This document shows, in pieces, positions 1 through 14,379 of a stretch of DNA of 64,000 nt. The translations under genes and the position numbers were made by a program. Under the pieces are notes generated by a model. It was not told where the DNA came from, did no database searches, and saw only the letters and a list, made by a program, of their open reading frames with translations. Numbering within the stretch: position 1 is the stretch's first letter; every line of letters begins with the position of its first letter. Source of the DNA: Taibaiella sp. (GTDB taxonomy: Bacteria; Bacteroidota; Bacteroidia; Chitinophagales; Chitinophagaceae); assembly GCA_016786705.1 (NCBI GenBank), contig JAEUVV010000010.1:62001-126000 (forward strand). The letters run 5' to 3'.

Positions 1-243
1 GACGCCCAGGAGGCCAACGGTGAACTATTAATTGAAAAGGTCATCGAGCCACATTTCGGCAGCAAAACCAGGCAATTCAGGGCCATATCGGCCATCCTGA
101 TCGCAGGCCTCTATCACCTGAATTTGTTTGCCAATGTAAACGGTAGTGTATTTTGCGGTATTGATATAAAAAATAAAACAGACCGGGAAGAGATTAAAAA
201 AGCCATATCTTTTTTACTGGAACAAACGTACAAAGCACTCTAA
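1..243 (+). CDS. C-terminal part of a probable TetR-family regulator (5' end outside window)
   Basis: An open frame runs from the first base to a TAA at 241-243, about 80 codons. It has no start in the window, so only the C-terminus is present. The composition is helical: an amphipathic stretch (LIEKVIEPHFG), a hydrophobic helix (AISAILIAGLYHLNLF), then a charged helix with TDREEIKKAISFLLEQTY. This resembles the ligand-binding C-terminal domain of TetR regulators, where a charged helix ending in hydrophobic residues closes the protein. The DNA-binding domain is not visible, so the family call is inference and the ligand is unknown. Confidence 0.5.
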   Translation, partial: DAQEANGELLIEKVIEPHFGSKTRQFRAISAILIAGLYHLNLFANVNGSVFCGIDIKNKTDREEIKKAISFLLEQTYKAL

Positions 244-351
244 CAGACAATATACTATAAATTATATGTTTTAAATATAATCAAATCATCGCTTCCCGAC
301 CAACCTTTGAACTGTATTTCATTGTCTTTAAACTCGAACAAAACATGAATA

Positions 352-1632
352 GTGAACTACAGACCATTTTTACTGATCCTTTTATTATCAATTACTGCAA
401 CCCAGCTACATGCCAAAAAAGTAAGGGCATTGTTCCTCGGGAACAGTTATACAGACTATAATAACCTCCCGGAACTGGTAAAGCAACTCGCCTTATCGGC
501 CGGGGACACTTTGGAATACAGCAAAAATACCCCCGGCGGCTACACGCTTGAGGGGCATTCGACCAACAGTACCAGCCTGAACCTGATACAGGCCGGGAAC
601 TGGGATTATGTCGTGCTACAGGAACAAAGTCAGCGTCCCGCATTTTCAGATGCCCAGGTGGCCAGCGAAGTTTATCCATACGCCCGCAAATTAGACAGCC
701 TTATTAAATTAAGTAATCCCTGCGCCGCAACCTTATTCTACATGACCTGGGGCCGGAAAAACGGCGATGCCGGCAATTGCCCCTTCTTACCGGAAATCTG
801 TACCTATGAAGGTATGGACAGCCTTTTACAGCTCAGGTATACGATCATGGCCCAGGATAATAACGCGTCGGTTTCCCCGGTAGCCAAAGTATGGCGCTCC
901 CTCAGGGAAAACCATCCCAATATAGAGCTTTACATTGCCGATGAAAGCCACCCTAGCAATAATGGGTCTTTTGCCGCGGCCTGTACCTTTTACGCAATGC
1001 TTTTTGGTAAAGACCCGGTCGCCACGAGCTATAATTTCACTGTAAATGCGGCTGATGCGGCGATCATAAAAAATACCAGTAAAACTATCGTTTTTGACAG
1101 CCTGTCGTTTTGGAACCGGTTTGACGACCTGCCGGCGGCACAGTTTACCAGTACGCTGAATGGCGCTACGGCCAGCTTTACCAATCAATCGCTTAACGCC
1201 AGTCAGTATACCTGGGATTTCGGAGATGGTAATAGCAGTAGCTTAGCAGCCCCAAGCCACACTTACACCAGCAATGGCACATATATAGTGACTTTAACAG
1301 CTAAAGAAGCGGACTGTAACCATACAAGCACCTTTATGGATACTCTACAGGTTTCCGGGGCTACAAGTATAAAACCACAGGAAGGGGAAACCACTTTTAA
1401 GCCGGAAATATTTCCGAACCCGGTCAGGAATGAATTATTTATCCGAAGTCAGCAAGCGCTTGCAGGGATAAAGATATGGGATGTGAACGGACGCATGGCT
1501 TTACAGCCGGAATTGGTACATCAAAGTGCTACACAATACCGGTCCGATATTGGCCACTTGCCTGCAGGCCTGTTCCTGGTACAGGTTATCGCAAGAGACG
1601 GGCAACAATACCTGTTAAAGATCCTTAAATGA
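352..1632 (+). CDS. Secreted SGNH-hydrolase-like protein with PKD domain and T9SS sorting domain
   Basis: The 426-residue product starts at GTG 352; the ATG at 345 is out of frame. A signal peptide (about 1-21) is followed by an SGNH/DUF4886-like esterase domain (about 22-250). Block I is seen as FLGNSYTDYNNL, giving the nucleophile Ser, and a late DESHPSNNGSF motif supplies the Asp/His pair. A PKD-type domain follows (about 263-335; YTWDFGDGNSS), and then a type IX secretion C-terminal domain (FPNPVRNELFI ... IWDVNGR ... LPAGLFLVQV). In the family such enzymes deacylate glycans or esters. Export by T9SS to the cell surface or medium is inferred from the sorting domain. A bidirectional terminator follows. 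Confidence 0.85.
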   Translation: MNYRPFLLILLLSITATQLHAKKVRALFLGNSYTDYNNLPELVKQLALSAGDTLEYSKNTPGGYTLEGHSTNSTSLNLIQAGNWDYVVLQEQSQRPAFSDAQVASEVYPYARKLDSLIKLSNPCAATLFYMTWGRKNGDAGNCPFLPEICTYEGMDSLLQLRYTIMAQDNNASVSPVAKVWRSLRENHPNIELYIADESHPSNNGSFAAACTFYAMLFGKDPVATSYNFTVNAADAAIIKNTSKTIVFDSLSFWNRFDDLPAAQFTSTLNGATASFTNQSLNASQYTWDFGDGNSSSLAAPSHTYTSNGTYIVTLTAKEADCNHTSTFMDTLQVSGATSIKPQEGETTFKPEIFPNPVRNELFIRSQQALAGIKIWDVNGRMALQPELVHQSATQYRSDIGHLPAGLFLVQVIARDGQQYLLKILK

Positions 1633-1710
1633 TAAAATAGTGCAGGGGTAAGGCATAGTGGCAATGAAAAGCCTCATGCTCTTTAACCTGATATAGTCGC
1701 ATGATGTATA

Positions 1711-1736
1711 AAAGCCAGGTAGTGATACCTGGCTTT
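1711..1736. terminator. Bidirectional intrinsic terminator
   Basis: An 11-bp perfect stem (AAAGCCAGGTA, 1711-1721, with its complement at 1726-1736) encloses a GTGA loop. A-tracts and T-tracts are on the outer edges. It sits between two convergent genes and can end both transcripts. Confidence 0.8.
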
Positions 1737-1752
1737 CCTTTATCCGAATTAT

Positions 1753-2238
1753 TTAGTGCATTTGAAGATCTTTATAATTAGCGCTTGCTTTGACCACTTC
1801 CATAGCCTTGTCTGCGCTGTCGGGACTGAGCCTTACGACTACCAGGGTATTCCCTGCCCTTAGCTCTTCGTCATAAGCATCCGTGATCCGGCTTTTTTCG
1901 CCATCAAGCAGCAAATTAGCGACTACCCCACTGGCCAGGGCACCAAAATCAAATCCTACAATAGCGCCTACCAATGCACCCGCTCCATAGAGGAAGCCTA
2001 AACCGGGGATCGCAACAAGACCTACACCGGCCAGCGCACCAGTAGCCGCGCTGATCGCTATTGTGGCCCCAACTCCTTTAGTAGCCGTGCTCATCGTCTT
2101 TGAGCCCAGCTGGTCATCAGCATCCAATTTTCCTAAAATCGTAATATTTTTCTTACTGAACCCGTTAGATTTCAATGCCTCTACTGTTTGAATAGCTTCC
2201 GCCTGATGTTCATAAACAGCAATAATAGTTTTGTGCAT
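1753..2238 (-). CDS. General stress protein 17M-like small membrane-associated protein
   Basis: 161 residues. The N-terminus (TIIAVYEHQAEAIQTVEAL, then GFSKKNITILGK) is a ferredoxin-like alpha/beta domain of the heat-induced stress protein YflT/general stress protein 17M type. The middle (about 60-110) is a Gly/Ala-rich hydrophobic stretch with GAGALVGAIVGF-like glycine-zipper character. The C-terminus (RAGNTLVVVRLSPDSADKAM) looks like a second half-domain. The ATG at 2236-2238 is well placed. The function is not known beyond stress association in the family; membrane insertion of the glycine zipper is inference. Confidence 0.7.
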   Translation of the reverse strand: MHKTIIAVYEHQAEAIQTVEALKSNGFSKKNITILGKLDADDQLGSKTMSTATKGVGATIAISAATGALAGVGLVAIPGLGFLYGAGALVGAIVGFDFGALASGVVANLLLDGEKSRITDAYDEELRAGNTLVVVRLSPDSADKAMEVVKASANYKDLQMH

Positions 2239-2353
2239 AAAATAAGATTTAATACCTCTAAGTTAGACTATAAGTTAAATAAGTAAAATACTTTTGATAA
2301 AGTTTCACTAAGGATCATTGTTTTTTCCTATGCTTTGATAATGGCTTAAACCG

Positions 2354-2596
2354 CTATTTATCCGGTATTTTCTCATCCGATGCCCCGGGCAAAATATACC
2401 CTAAAGCGCCTGAAGGACATTTATCGATCTGCGCCATCAGCGCTTCTCTATCCGCATGCTCGGGCCGCAGCCAGGGTTGTTCTTTAGGGTGATAGACATT
2501 CGGTAACGTTTTTACACAAATACCTGCATGCACACATTTGGAAGGTGTCCAGGTAACGATAAGTTCGGGGTTATTTTTATATTGTTTGGTTTCCAT
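2354..2596 (-). CDS. Small (4Fe-4S)-cluster protein, YjdI/Fer4_19 type
   Basis: 80 residues from the ATG at 2594-2596. The frame also allows a GTG at 2618-2620, but the extra eight residues do not belong to the family core. The core reads TWTPSKCVHAGICVKTLP, then WLRPEHAD, then DKCPSGALGYI, which is the mono-cluster ferredoxin-like pattern of YjdI proteins. Cys residues lie in CVHAGIC and KCPSGAL; three cluster Cys are visible and the fourth ligand is not obvious. It probably has an electron-transfer or iron-sulfur storage role. Partner genes are not evident nearby. Confidence 0.8.
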   Translation of the reverse strand: METKQYKNNPELIVTWTPSKCVHAGICVKTLPNVYHPKEQPWLRPEHADREALMAQIDKCPSGALGYILPGASDEKIPDK

Positions 2597-2704
2597 ACCG
2601 CAATATTTAAGTTTTGTCACAAAATTGTCCTATAAATATAAGCGTAAATCCGAAACAAAAGAGAAAAATATTGAAGTCTGTTTACCGATACGGCCAGTCG
2701 GGCT

Positions 2705-3892
2705 TTATCCTGTCTTCTTCTCCTCCAGGGCCTTCTTTTTAGCTGCTTTTAATTTTTGCCGTTCTGTTTTCAGGAAGCGGTCCCCCGGTTCGCTAAAAAG
2801 AAAACCGTAAGGCTGCAATTGCGGCACCGCATCAAAAATTACTTTCAGGATCGCCATCATAGGTAAAGCCAGGATAAGGCCGGCAAAGCCAAACAGCATA
2901 CTGAACAGGAAAATCGATAATATGGAGACTAAAGGGTTTAAGCTTACTTTTCCACCCACAATATTAGGAGTAATAAAATTCCCTTCCAATATCTGCACGA
3001 CCTGGAACCAGGCAACGATACCGACTGCATACCAGTAACTATCCTTAGTAGCCAGGGCAAATAATGCAGGCAATATGGAACCTATTGCAATGCCAATATA
3101 GGGCAGCAGCATCAATACAGAGGCCATGATGCCGAAAAACCAGGCATGCTCAATCCCTATTACCATCAGGCCAACCCCGTTCAGTACCGCAACAATACCC
3201 ATTACCGTAAGTAAGCCTCCCATATAATTTTTGACCGCTTCATAGATCTTAGCAATTGTGGCTTCAACTTTTACGCGGTGCTCTGTACCAATAGCCTTTA
3301 CAAAAAATGCCTTGAAAAATTCCCTGTAGTACAGCATAAAAAATATGATCAGCGGAACGAGTATACCCATAGACAGGAAATTACCCATCGTTCCCAGAAA
3401 GGCCGTGGCCGCCGCCCCTACCTTAGGCATGGCCTTTTCTATCTGCTGCTTTCCTGTTGTGATGAGCTGGCTGCGCGACAAGTTAAATTTTTCGCTCACC
3501 CATTGTTCTGCCTGCCCGAGTACGGTTTCTATTTTACTAACAATGTCTGAAGCATCCTGCCCGATGTTTATGGACTGAGCCACAAGTAAGTATCCCAGGC
3601 CTATTAAAATCAAAACAGCCAGGAACAATGCTGTCAATGCTGCCATGGCACGGCTGAAGCCGATGTGCTCCAGGCGCACGCTTACCGGATAAAGGAGTAC
3701 TGCCAGAATAATAGAAAAAAGCACGGGTACCAATATGCTTTGCAGTACATAAGCAAAGGCAATGACCAGGGCCAGGGCAAGCATACTGTAGGTGACAGAA
3801 CGGCCCAGGTGGCCCTGCGGCACACTACTGGTTTCGTCTACATTTGAGGATTCGCCCGTTTTCTTGCTGAAATTGAAAAAATTTTTGAACAT
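2705..3892 (-). CDS. AI-2E family transporter (PerM/TqsA-like membrane protein)
   Basis: 395 residues. After a charged, cytosolic N-terminus (about 1-30) come paired hydrophobic helices (SMLALALVIAFAYVLQSI, LVPVLFSIILAVLLYPV, a third at about 80-105). A long amphipathic soluble segment follows (about 110-150). The membrane half (about 160-365) holds the family hallmark PYIGIAIGSILPA and an LEGNFITPNIVGGKVSLNPL segment. The family includes the putative AI-2 exporter TqsA and Na+/H+ antiporter-like members, so substrate cannot be assigned. The Lys-rich tail (KLKAAKKKALEEKKTG) is cytosolic by charge. It is monocistronic in appearance. Confidence 0.9.
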   Translation of the reverse strand: MFKNFFNFSKKTGESSNVDETSSVPQGHLGRSVTYSMLALALVIAFAYVLQSILVPVLFSIILAVLLYPVSVRLEHIGFSRAMAALTALFLAVLILIGLGYLLVAQSINIGQDASDIVSKIETVLGQAEQWVSEKFNLSRSQLITTGKQQIEKAMPKVGAAATAFLGTMGNFLSMGILVPLIIFFMLYYREFFKAFFVKAIGTEHRVKVEATIAKIYEAVKNYMGGLLTVMGIVAVLNGVGLMVIGIEHAWFFGIMASVLMLLPYIGIAIGSILPALFALATKDSYWYAVGIVAWFQVVQILEGNFITPNIVGGKVSLNPLVSILSIFLFSMLFGFAGLILALPMMAILKVIFDAVPQLQPYGFLFSEPGDRFLKTERQKLKAAKKKALEEKKTG

Positions 3893-3981
3893 AAATGGAG
3901 TGCTAAGCGCAATAAAAATAGTTCATTTTTAACGGACACTGCTTAAAGCAGGCCATTTTATTCTGTTGAAGCTTAAAAATA

Positions 3982-4014
3982 CTTCAGGCGACCCCGTTCC
4001 GGGGTCGCCTGAAG
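3982..4014 (-). terminator. Intrinsic terminator of the 4034-4834 gene
   Basis: A 14-bp perfect stem (CTTCAGGCGACCCC, 3982-3995, and its complement at 4001-4014) has a 5-nt loop. Read on the minus strand it is followed by a T-rich run (complement of 3974-3980). It lies 19 bp past the stop codon of the upstream minus-strand gene. Confidence 0.85.
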
Positions 4015-4033
4015 ACATACCAGGTCATTTGAT

Positions 4034-4834
4034 TTATGACCCGCAATTAGCATTATAATCGGTAAAGATCTCCAGGGCCATATTCTGGATTTTAGGGCCA
4101 TCCAATTCTGCTTCACTTTTTATTAATGCGCCCATTTTGCTACGCTTCTTTTCTTCTTTTTCGGGGTTATAACTGGCATACTCGCTATTGAGCATTTTTT
4201 TACGCACATAATCGCAATCTTCGGTAAACTTTTTCATATCGCTGCTGTTCAGCTCTTCTATCTTACCTCCTTTTTTAGAAACGAGGATGCTCGGGCTTGT
4301 CCGGATACGGTTCAGGTCTGCTTCCATCTCTGCCGCCTGTTTTTTACCTACGGCAACGGCTGTAGGCATACCATAAAGCTTGTATACCGTAATAGGCCCT
4401 TTCAATATAGTTTCGGCTATATATGTAGTATTAGATAGGTTTTTGATCGCTTTTATATCGCCACCCAAGCCACCGCCTGCCCTTGATGCTTCGCGCTTAT
4501 TGGTGTATTTGATCAGTTCAAATTCGCGCAATATATCGCCATCGTAGGCTGCATAACCTTTCAGATCATCCACATCCAGCACTTTTAATTTCTGACGCTT
4601 TTTAGCAGGATCTATATCCGTATTGGCGATAAACTTTACTTTTTTCTGGTTGATCCAGGGTGATTCCGCAGAGCCCATCAGCTTTACAACCCCTTCTATT
4701 TTATTTCCTTTTTTATCTATGATCCAGCCTTGTTTTTCATTGGCCCTCAGTTCATATTCATCATCCCCTTCCTGGGCAAAAGAGGCCATAGGTAATAAAG
4801 CAATAGCTGCGGCTAGCAAATAATTTTTGATCAT
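4034..4834 (-). CDS. Secreted hypothetical protein
   Basis: 266 residues with a clear Sec signal peptide (MIKNYLLAAAIALLPMASFA, cut before QEGDD). The mature part is charged and beta-rich at first (GWIIDKKGNKIEGVVKLMG, then a WINQKKVKFIAN segment). It ends in a Lys/Glu-rich helical region (KEEKKRSKMGALIKSEAEL) and a terminal NANCGS. Two Cys are present (about 207 and 265) and could form a disulfide. I do not recognise a family. It is a single gene with its own terminator, upstream of (in transcription direction, downstream from) rpoC. Confidence 0.75.
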   Translation of the reverse strand: MIKNYLLAAAIALLPMASFAQEGDDEYELRANEKQGWIIDKKGNKIEGVVKLMGSAESPWINQKKVKFIANTDIDPAKKRQKLKVLDVDDLKGYAAYDGDILREFELIKYTNKREASRAGGGLGGDIKAIKNLSNTTYIAETILKGPITVYKLYGMPTAVAVGKKQAAEMEADLNRIRTSPSILVSKKGGKIEELNSSDMKKFTEDCDYVRKKMLNSEYASYNPEKEEKKRSKMGALIKSEAELDGPKIQNMALEIFTDYNANCGS

Positions 4835-4990
4835 GGTAATTTGATTTTTGATGTTTAAAAATAAAAAAGATTGTTAAAGTGACAATCCTGGTATGGTAGA
4901 CCTGGTTTAATCCTATTAGTTTAATCTAAAATAAAAAATTTATTTAAAATATCTATAATTTAATCAATTAATCTTTTGCCGCCTCCTAAA

Positions 4991-5024
4991 AAATTAAAGC
5001 GGCTCAATTGAGCCGCTTTAATTT
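4991..5024 (-). terminator. Terminator of the rpoBC operon
   Basis: A 34-bp perfect palindrome centred between 5007 and 5008 has an AAAGCGGCTC/GAGCCGCTTT core. On the minus strand it is followed by a T-run (complement of 4986-4993), 22 bp after the rpoC stop. It is symmetrical, so it would also stop plus-strand transcription. Confidence 0.9.
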
Positions 5025-5045
5025 TTTTATTGTTCTATCCAGCAA

Positions 5046-9368
<4,323 letters not shown>

Positions 9369-9492
9369 TTTTATTTGAATTGAAGCTAGGAATGCAAGCA
9401 CCCTTTCGCTCTAATTATTTAAATAATTGATTAAAACAAACTGTTGGAGCAGAGAGCGATTTGAGCCAAACCGCTCCCTGGTCCTATTGAGC

Positions 9493-12400
9493 TTAGTTCA
9501 ATTTTTCGTTGTTATCGAAAGTCAGTTCCAGACCCAGACCTCTTAACTCATGAACCAATACATTGAATGATTCCGGAGTACCGGCTTTAGGAATGTTATC
9601 GCCTTTCACGATTGCCTCGTATGTTTTCGCACGTCCTACGATATCATCCGACTTAATGGTCAGTAACTCTTGCAGGATGTTAGAAGCACCGTAGGCTTCC
9701 AGTGCCCATACCTCCATCTCACCGAAACGCTGACCACCGAACTGGGCTTTACCACCCAATGGTTGTTGCGTGATCAACGAGTATGGTCCGATAGAACGGG
9801 CGTGCATTTTATCATCCACCATGTGGTGCAGCTTGATCATATAGATGATGCCCACGGTAGCTTTCTGGTCGAAGCGATCTCCTGTTTCCCCATCATACAG
9901 GTAAGTATGACCGAATGAAGGTAAGCCTGCTTCTTCCACTTTCTCCCTGATCTCATCTTCTGTAGCACCGTCAAAGATTGGCGTAGCGAAACGCATATTC
10001 AGCTTCTCACCGGCCCATCCAAGAATGGTTTCATAGATCTGGCCCAGGTTCATCCTTGAAGGTACCCCCAGTGGGTTCAACACGATATCAACCGGGGTTC
10101 CGTCTTCCAGGAACGGCATATCTTCTGCACGTACGATTTTGGCAACGATACCTTTGTTACCGTGACGACCCGCCATTTTATCCCCTACTTTCAGCTTACG
10201 CTTGATCGCCATGTAAACTTTAGCCAGTTTCAATACACCGGTCGGTAGCTCATCACCAATAGACAGGTTGAATTTCTCGCGTTTGTAGCGACCTAATTCT
10301 TCGTTGTATTTGATGTTGTAGTTGTGCAACAATTGGTTAACCAGGTCATCTGTTTCTTCTTCACCGGTCCATCCTAATGGATTTACGCTTTGGAAGTCTA
10401 CAGAGTTCAACACTTTAGAGGAGAATTTACCACCTTTAGAGATTACCGGCTCACCGTAAGTGTTCGTTACACCAGCAGAAGCTTTATCTGCCAGTAATAC
10501 CTGTAATTTCTCTAACAATAATTTCTTGATCTCTTCAGAGTTTTCGCTGTGTACTTTCTCGATTTTCTCAAGATCAGTTTTTTCTCTTGCTTTCTGAGAT
10601 TTATCTTTCTTCGCTCTTTGGAACAATTGTTTGCCGATGATCACACCATCAGTACTTGGCGGCGCTTTCAGGGAAGCATCTTTAGCATCACCTGCTTTGT
10701 CCCCAAAGATGGCACGCAATAATTTTTCCTCAGGCGTCGGGTCAGATTCCCCTTTAGGAGTGATCTTACCGATCATGATATCGCCTTCTTTAACGCGGGC
10801 ACCGATGCGGATGATACCATTCTCATCGAGGTCTTTTGTAGCGTCTTCAGAGATATTCGGGATATCAGCGGTTAATTCTTCTTCCCCTAATTTAGTGGTA
10901 CGTACTTCCAGTTCCCATTCATCAACGTGGATAGAAGTGAACAGATCTTCACGCACTACTTTTTCGTTGATTACAATCGCATCCTCGAAGTTGTACCCTT
11001 TCCAAGGCATGAACGCTACTTTCAGGTTGCGGCCTAATGCCAGTTCACCTTGCTGTGTCGCGTAACCTTCAGTCAGGAAATCACCGTTTACCACTTTCTG
11101 TCCTTTACGTACAGCCGGTTTCAGGTTGATTGAAGTACTTTGGTTCGTTTTGCGGTGCTTGATTAATTTATATACTTTCAGATCGTCTTCGAAAGAAACC
11201 AGGCGTTGTTTATCGGTCCTGTCGTAGCGAACGTGAATTTCATTAGCATCTACATATTCTACCACACCGGTACCTTCCGCATGGATCTGGGTACGGGCAT
11301 CACGGGCAGCTTTAGCTTCCAGGCCGGTACCTACGATAGGCGCCTGCGGACGGATCAACGGAACAGCCTGACGTTGCATGTTCGATCCCATCAGGGCACG
11401 GTTGGCATCGTCATTCTCCAGGAACGGGATCAAAGAAGCGGACAAACCTACAATCTGGTTCGGCGCTACGTCCATGAACTCAACTTCTTCTCTTTCGAGG
11501 ATCGGGAAGTCACCTGTTTCACGGGATTTGATCTTATCTTCTACGAAGTTTCCTTTTTCATCAATGATCGCGTTCGCCTGGGCGATACGTTTGTCATCTT
11601 CTTCTTCAGCAGACAGGTAAATTTCATCCTTCAGATCTACTTTACCATTGCTTACTTTACGATAAGGCGTTTCGATGAAGCCCATATCGTTGATCTTGGC
11701 GTGTACACACAAAGTAGAGATCAGACCGATGTTTGGTCCCTCTGGTGTTTCAATGGTACACAAACGGCCATAGTGAGAGTAGTGAACGTCACGTACCTCG
11801 AAGCCGGCTCTTTCACGGGAAAGACCACCTGGTCCGAGCGCGGAAATACGGCGTTTGTGCGTAATTTCAGACAACGGATTGGTTTGGTCCAGGAATTGAG
11901 ATAACTGGGAAGTACCGAAGAAAGAGTTGATCACGGAAGATAAAGTTCTTGCATTGATCAGGTCGATCGGGGTAAATACCTCGTTATCACGAACGTTCAT
12001 ACGCTCGCGGATGGTACGCGCCATACGGCTCAGACCTACACCGAACTGAGCATATAATTGCTCACCTACGGTACGTACACGACGGTTGCTCAGGTGATCG
12101 ATATCGTCCACCTCTGCTTTACCGTTAGATAAACGTACCAGGTATTTAATGATGGCAATGATATCATCCTTAGACAATACTTTTTTAGTATTGCTCAGGT
12201 CCATTTCCAGCTTACGGTTGATTTTATAACGACCAACTTCACCTAAGTCATAACGTTTATCAGAGAAGAATAATTTCTCGATGATACCACGTGCGGTCTC
12301 ATCATCCGGGGCATCAGAACCACGTAACTGGCGATAGATGTGTTGTACCGCTTCCAGTTCAGAGTTGGAAGTATCTTTATTTAAGGTATTGTAGATGATG

Positions 12401-13323
12401 GAATAGTCACCACTCAATTCTTCTTTCTGGATGTAGATAGACTCTACGCCCATTTCCAGGATCAGGTCGATGTGCTCATCGTCCAGGATACTGTCGCGCT
12501 CTAATAATACTTCATTACGCTCGATAGAAACTACCTCACCGGTATCTTCATCTACGAAATCTTCCGTCCAGGTGCGCAATACCCGCTCCGCCAGGCGACG
12601 GCCGATGTTTTCAGAAAGTGATTTGCGATCTGCTTTCACCTCGTCCGCCATACCGAATAAGTTCAGGATATCCTTATCGTTCTCGAAACCGATAGAACGT
12701 AATAAAGTAGTTACCGGGAACTTTTTCTTACGATCGATATACGCATACATTACGTTATTGATATCGGTCGCGAACTCCATCCATGCGCCTTTAAAAGGAA
12801 TTACACGGGCAGAGTAAATTTTTGTACCGTTCGGGTGAGTACTTTGTCCGAAGAATACACCCGGAGAACGGTGTAACTGGGAAACGACCACGCGCTCGGC
12901 ACCATTGATAACGAAAGTACCTTGCGGGGTCATGTAAGGGATATTACCCAGGAATACATCCTGAACAATGGTTTCAAAATCCACGTGTTCCTCATCATTA
13001 CAGCTCAAACGCAATTTAGCTTTCAAGGGAACGGAATAAGTCAGACCGCGGTCCATACACTCTTCGATAGAATAGCGTGGCGGATCGATAAAGTAGTCCA
13101 GGAATTCCAACACGAAGATATTTCTCGTATCAGTGATGGGGAAGTTTTCCTTGAATACGCGGAAGAGACCTTCGTTGTCCCGCTTGTCCGGAGTTGTTTC
13201 CAATTGGAAAAAATCCTGGAAAGACTGAAGCTGAATGGCTAACAAATCAGGCGTAGTAGCCGCATCGTGAATCTTAGCGAAGCTGACACGACCTGATTGT
13301 GTGCGTTTTAATTGTTTCGACAT
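9493..13323 (-). CDS. rpoB: DNA-directed RNA polymerase subunit beta
   Basis: 1276 residues from the ATG at 13321-13323 ([18 protein letters not shown]). The rifampicin-pocket region is intact at about residues 468-500 ([13 protein letters not shown], then [20 protein letters not shown]). The usual resistance positions hold their sensitive residues: Asp of FLDQ, His of THKRR and Ser of RISAL. Other conserved blocks are [15 protein letters not shown] and, near the C-terminus, [12 protein letters not shown] and [20 protein letters not shown]. It forms the core catalytic channel with RpoC. Upstream there is no rplL or rplJ; a divergent gene and a consensus promoter are found instead, so the usual L10-L7/L12 coupling is absent here. 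Confidence 0.98.
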   Translation of the reverse strand: MSKQLKRTQSGRVSFAKIHDAATTPDLLAIQLQSFQDFFQLETTPDKRDNEGLFRVFKENFPITDTRNIFVLEFLDYFIDPPRYSIEECMDRGLTYSVPLKAKLRLSCNDEEHVDFETIVQDVFLGNIPYMTPQGTFVINGAERVVVSQLHRSPGVFFGQSTHPNGTKIYSARVIPFKGAWMEFATDINNVMYAYIDRKKKFPVTTLLRSIGFENDKDILNLFGMADEVKADRKSLSENIGRRLAERVLRTWTEDFVDEDTGEVVSIERNEVLLERDSILDDEHIDLILEMGVESIYIQKEELSGDYSIIYNTLNKDTSNSELEAVQHIYRQLRGSDAPDDETARGIIEKLFFSDKRYDLGEVGRYKINRKLEMDLSNTKKVLSKDDIIAIIKYLVRLSNGKAEVDDIDHLSNRRVRTVGEQLYAQFGVGLSRMARTIRERMNVRDNEVFTPIDLINARTLSSVINSFFGTSQLSQFLDQTNPLSEITHKRRISALGPGGLSRERAGFEVRDVHYSHYGRLCTIETPEGPNIGLISTLCVHAKINDMGFIETPYRKVSNGKVDLKDEIYLSAEEEDDKRIAQANAIIDEKGNFVEDKIKSRETGDFPILEREEVEFMDVAPNQIVGLSASLIPFLENDDANRALMGSNMQRQAVPLIRPQAPIVGTGLEAKAARDARTQIHAEGTGVVEYVDANEIHVRYDRTDKQRLVSFEDDLKVYKLIKHRKTNQSTSINLKPAVRKGQKVVNGDFLTEGYATQQGELALGRNLKVAFMPWKGYNFEDAIVINEKVVREDLFTSIHVDEWELEVRTTKLGEEELTADIPNISEDATKDLDENGIIRIGARVKEGDIMIGKITPKGESDPTPEEKLLRAIFGDKAGDAKDASLKAPPSTDGVIIGKQLFQRAKKDKSQKAREKTDLEKIEKVHSENSEEIKKLLLEKLQVLLADKASAGVTNTYGEPVISKGGKFSSKVLNSVDFQSVNPLGWTGEEETDDLVNQLLHNYNIKYNEELGRYKREKFNLSIGDELPTGVLKLAKVYMAIKRKLKVGDKMAGRHGNKGIVAKIVRAEDMPFLEDGTPVDIVLNPLGVPSRMNLGQIYETILGWAGEKLNMRFATPIFDGATEDEIREKVEEAGLPSFGHTYLYDGETGDRFDQKATVGIIYMIKLHHMVDDKMHARSIGPYSLITQQPLGGKAQFGGQRFGEMEVWALEAYGASNILQELLTIKSDDIVGRAKTYEAIVKGDNIPKAGTPESFNVLVHELRGLGLELTFDNNEKLN

Positions 13324-13469
13324 ATTATCTAAACCAGTTTAAATGGATATAAACAAAATAATCCTGACTGATAAGGCAAGCTTATCTAACCAGGTTAATT
13401 AAATAAAAAAATTATACTTTTTGATCAAAATTGTGTGCACGTACGAATCCTTAAAATAATAAGGGATTG

Positions 13470-13500
13470 CAAATTTACACCTATAAGCTGAAAATTCCAA
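13470..13500 (-). promoter_or_regulatory. Candidate rpoBC promoter (Bacteroidota -33/-7 type)
   Basis: Read on the minus strand, TTG (13500-13498) is followed by a 20-nt spacer and TAAATTTG (13477-13470). This fits the Bacteroidota sigma-ABfr consensus TTTG-N19/20-TAnnTTTG. Transcription would begin near 13463, giving a leader of about 140 nt before the rpoB ATG. The surrounding 13324-13676 region is very AT-rich and shows no gene. Confidence 0.65.
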
Positions 13501-13676
13501 TTTTGAGCACAAAATATTAATTATTTTTATTTTTTAACAAATATTTATATTTTCACAAATCGCAAAACTAATTTTTTAACAATTTTTTATTTAAAATTAT
13601 GTTAAATAATGTATCTTAAAGGTAAAACAAGACAAAACAAAGTTTTTTGTCGAAACTGCTTAATGCCGGTTAATCC

Positions 13677-14379
13677 ATGAAACATAAAATTATTTATTGT
13701 CCCTGAAAATACCAATTTTGAAGGCCTGAAACAGGAAATAGCTCAAGGAGGAAAATTCGTTGTTTACAGCTACTGTATCTCCCTCTTTTTTGCAGTAACG
13801 TTAAGAAGAATTTCGCCTGCCTATTTAGTACCCGCATCCGGCACAGTAAAAAACATAAAGCGTAAATACAATTTATACAACTACCTTCTTGGCTGGTGGC
13901 AGATTCCTGCAGGTCTGCCCACCACTTTCCGCAATATAAAAATAAACAACCGGGGCGGGCTTGATGTGACTGAAGACATTATGCTCAACATAACAGAAGC
14001 GGCGTTCCGGGAAAGGGAAGTGGAGCTGACCGCCACTAATCTGCTTTTTGACCTGCCCGAAAAGCCGGATATAAAAGCGCTGCAAAAGGTCCTCCATAAA
14101 CACATTGGCCCGGAGCTTCAACTGGAAGAACTATATTTTGGCAACTATATAAATGTACCTGATGATGAGGACCCTTATTTTGTAATAGGTATCCGCTCTA
14201 AACAAGCGTTTGAAACCGTCAAAACAGGTCTGGACAAAGCGATCAGGAAAGAATTCTACCAAAGAGTGTACTTTGAGTACATCAACCTGGACCCGGATGC
14301 TGAAGCAACTATCATCGACTTTAACGATCACAAAGCGTTAGCACCGCTCCTGGTAAAGCAGGGTTTGAAGTTGATTTAA
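13677..14379 (+). CDS. Hypothetical protein, apparent one-base frameshift just after the start codon
   Basis: The ATG at 13677 opens a frame that stops after nine codons (TGA 13704-13706). The adjacent frame is open from 13681 to the TAA at 14377-14379 and reads as convincing protein: NIKLFIVPENTNFEG, then QEIAQGGKFVVYSY, FFAVTLRRISPAYLVP, NYLLGWWQIP, down to TEDIMLNITEAAF and a charged C-terminus. Removing one A from ATGAAAC would give MNIKLFIVPEN and a protein of 233 residues. The shorter GTG 13966 or ATG 13981 starts would discard about 95 conserved-looking residues. Function unknown: the N-terminal half has a hydrophobic segment and a GWW turn, the rest looks soluble. It is divergent from rpoB. 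The base could be a sequencing error or a real frameshift. Confidence 0.65.

Noticed and set aside
9402..9492. Palindromic AATTATTTAAATAATT between rpoB and rpoC.
   Set aside because: A pure AT palindrome with no stable stem or T-run; no processing site or terminator can be supported.
11206..11904. Long plus-strand frames inside rpoB and rpoC.
   Set aside because: They are antisense shadows of the two polymerase genes; their composition is not protein-like and the real genes are unambiguous.
13631..13651. GACAAAA...TTTTGTC inverted repeat upstream of the 13677 gene.
   Set aside because: Only 7 bp and AT-rich; no gene ends nearby that would need a terminator, so no regulatory call was made.
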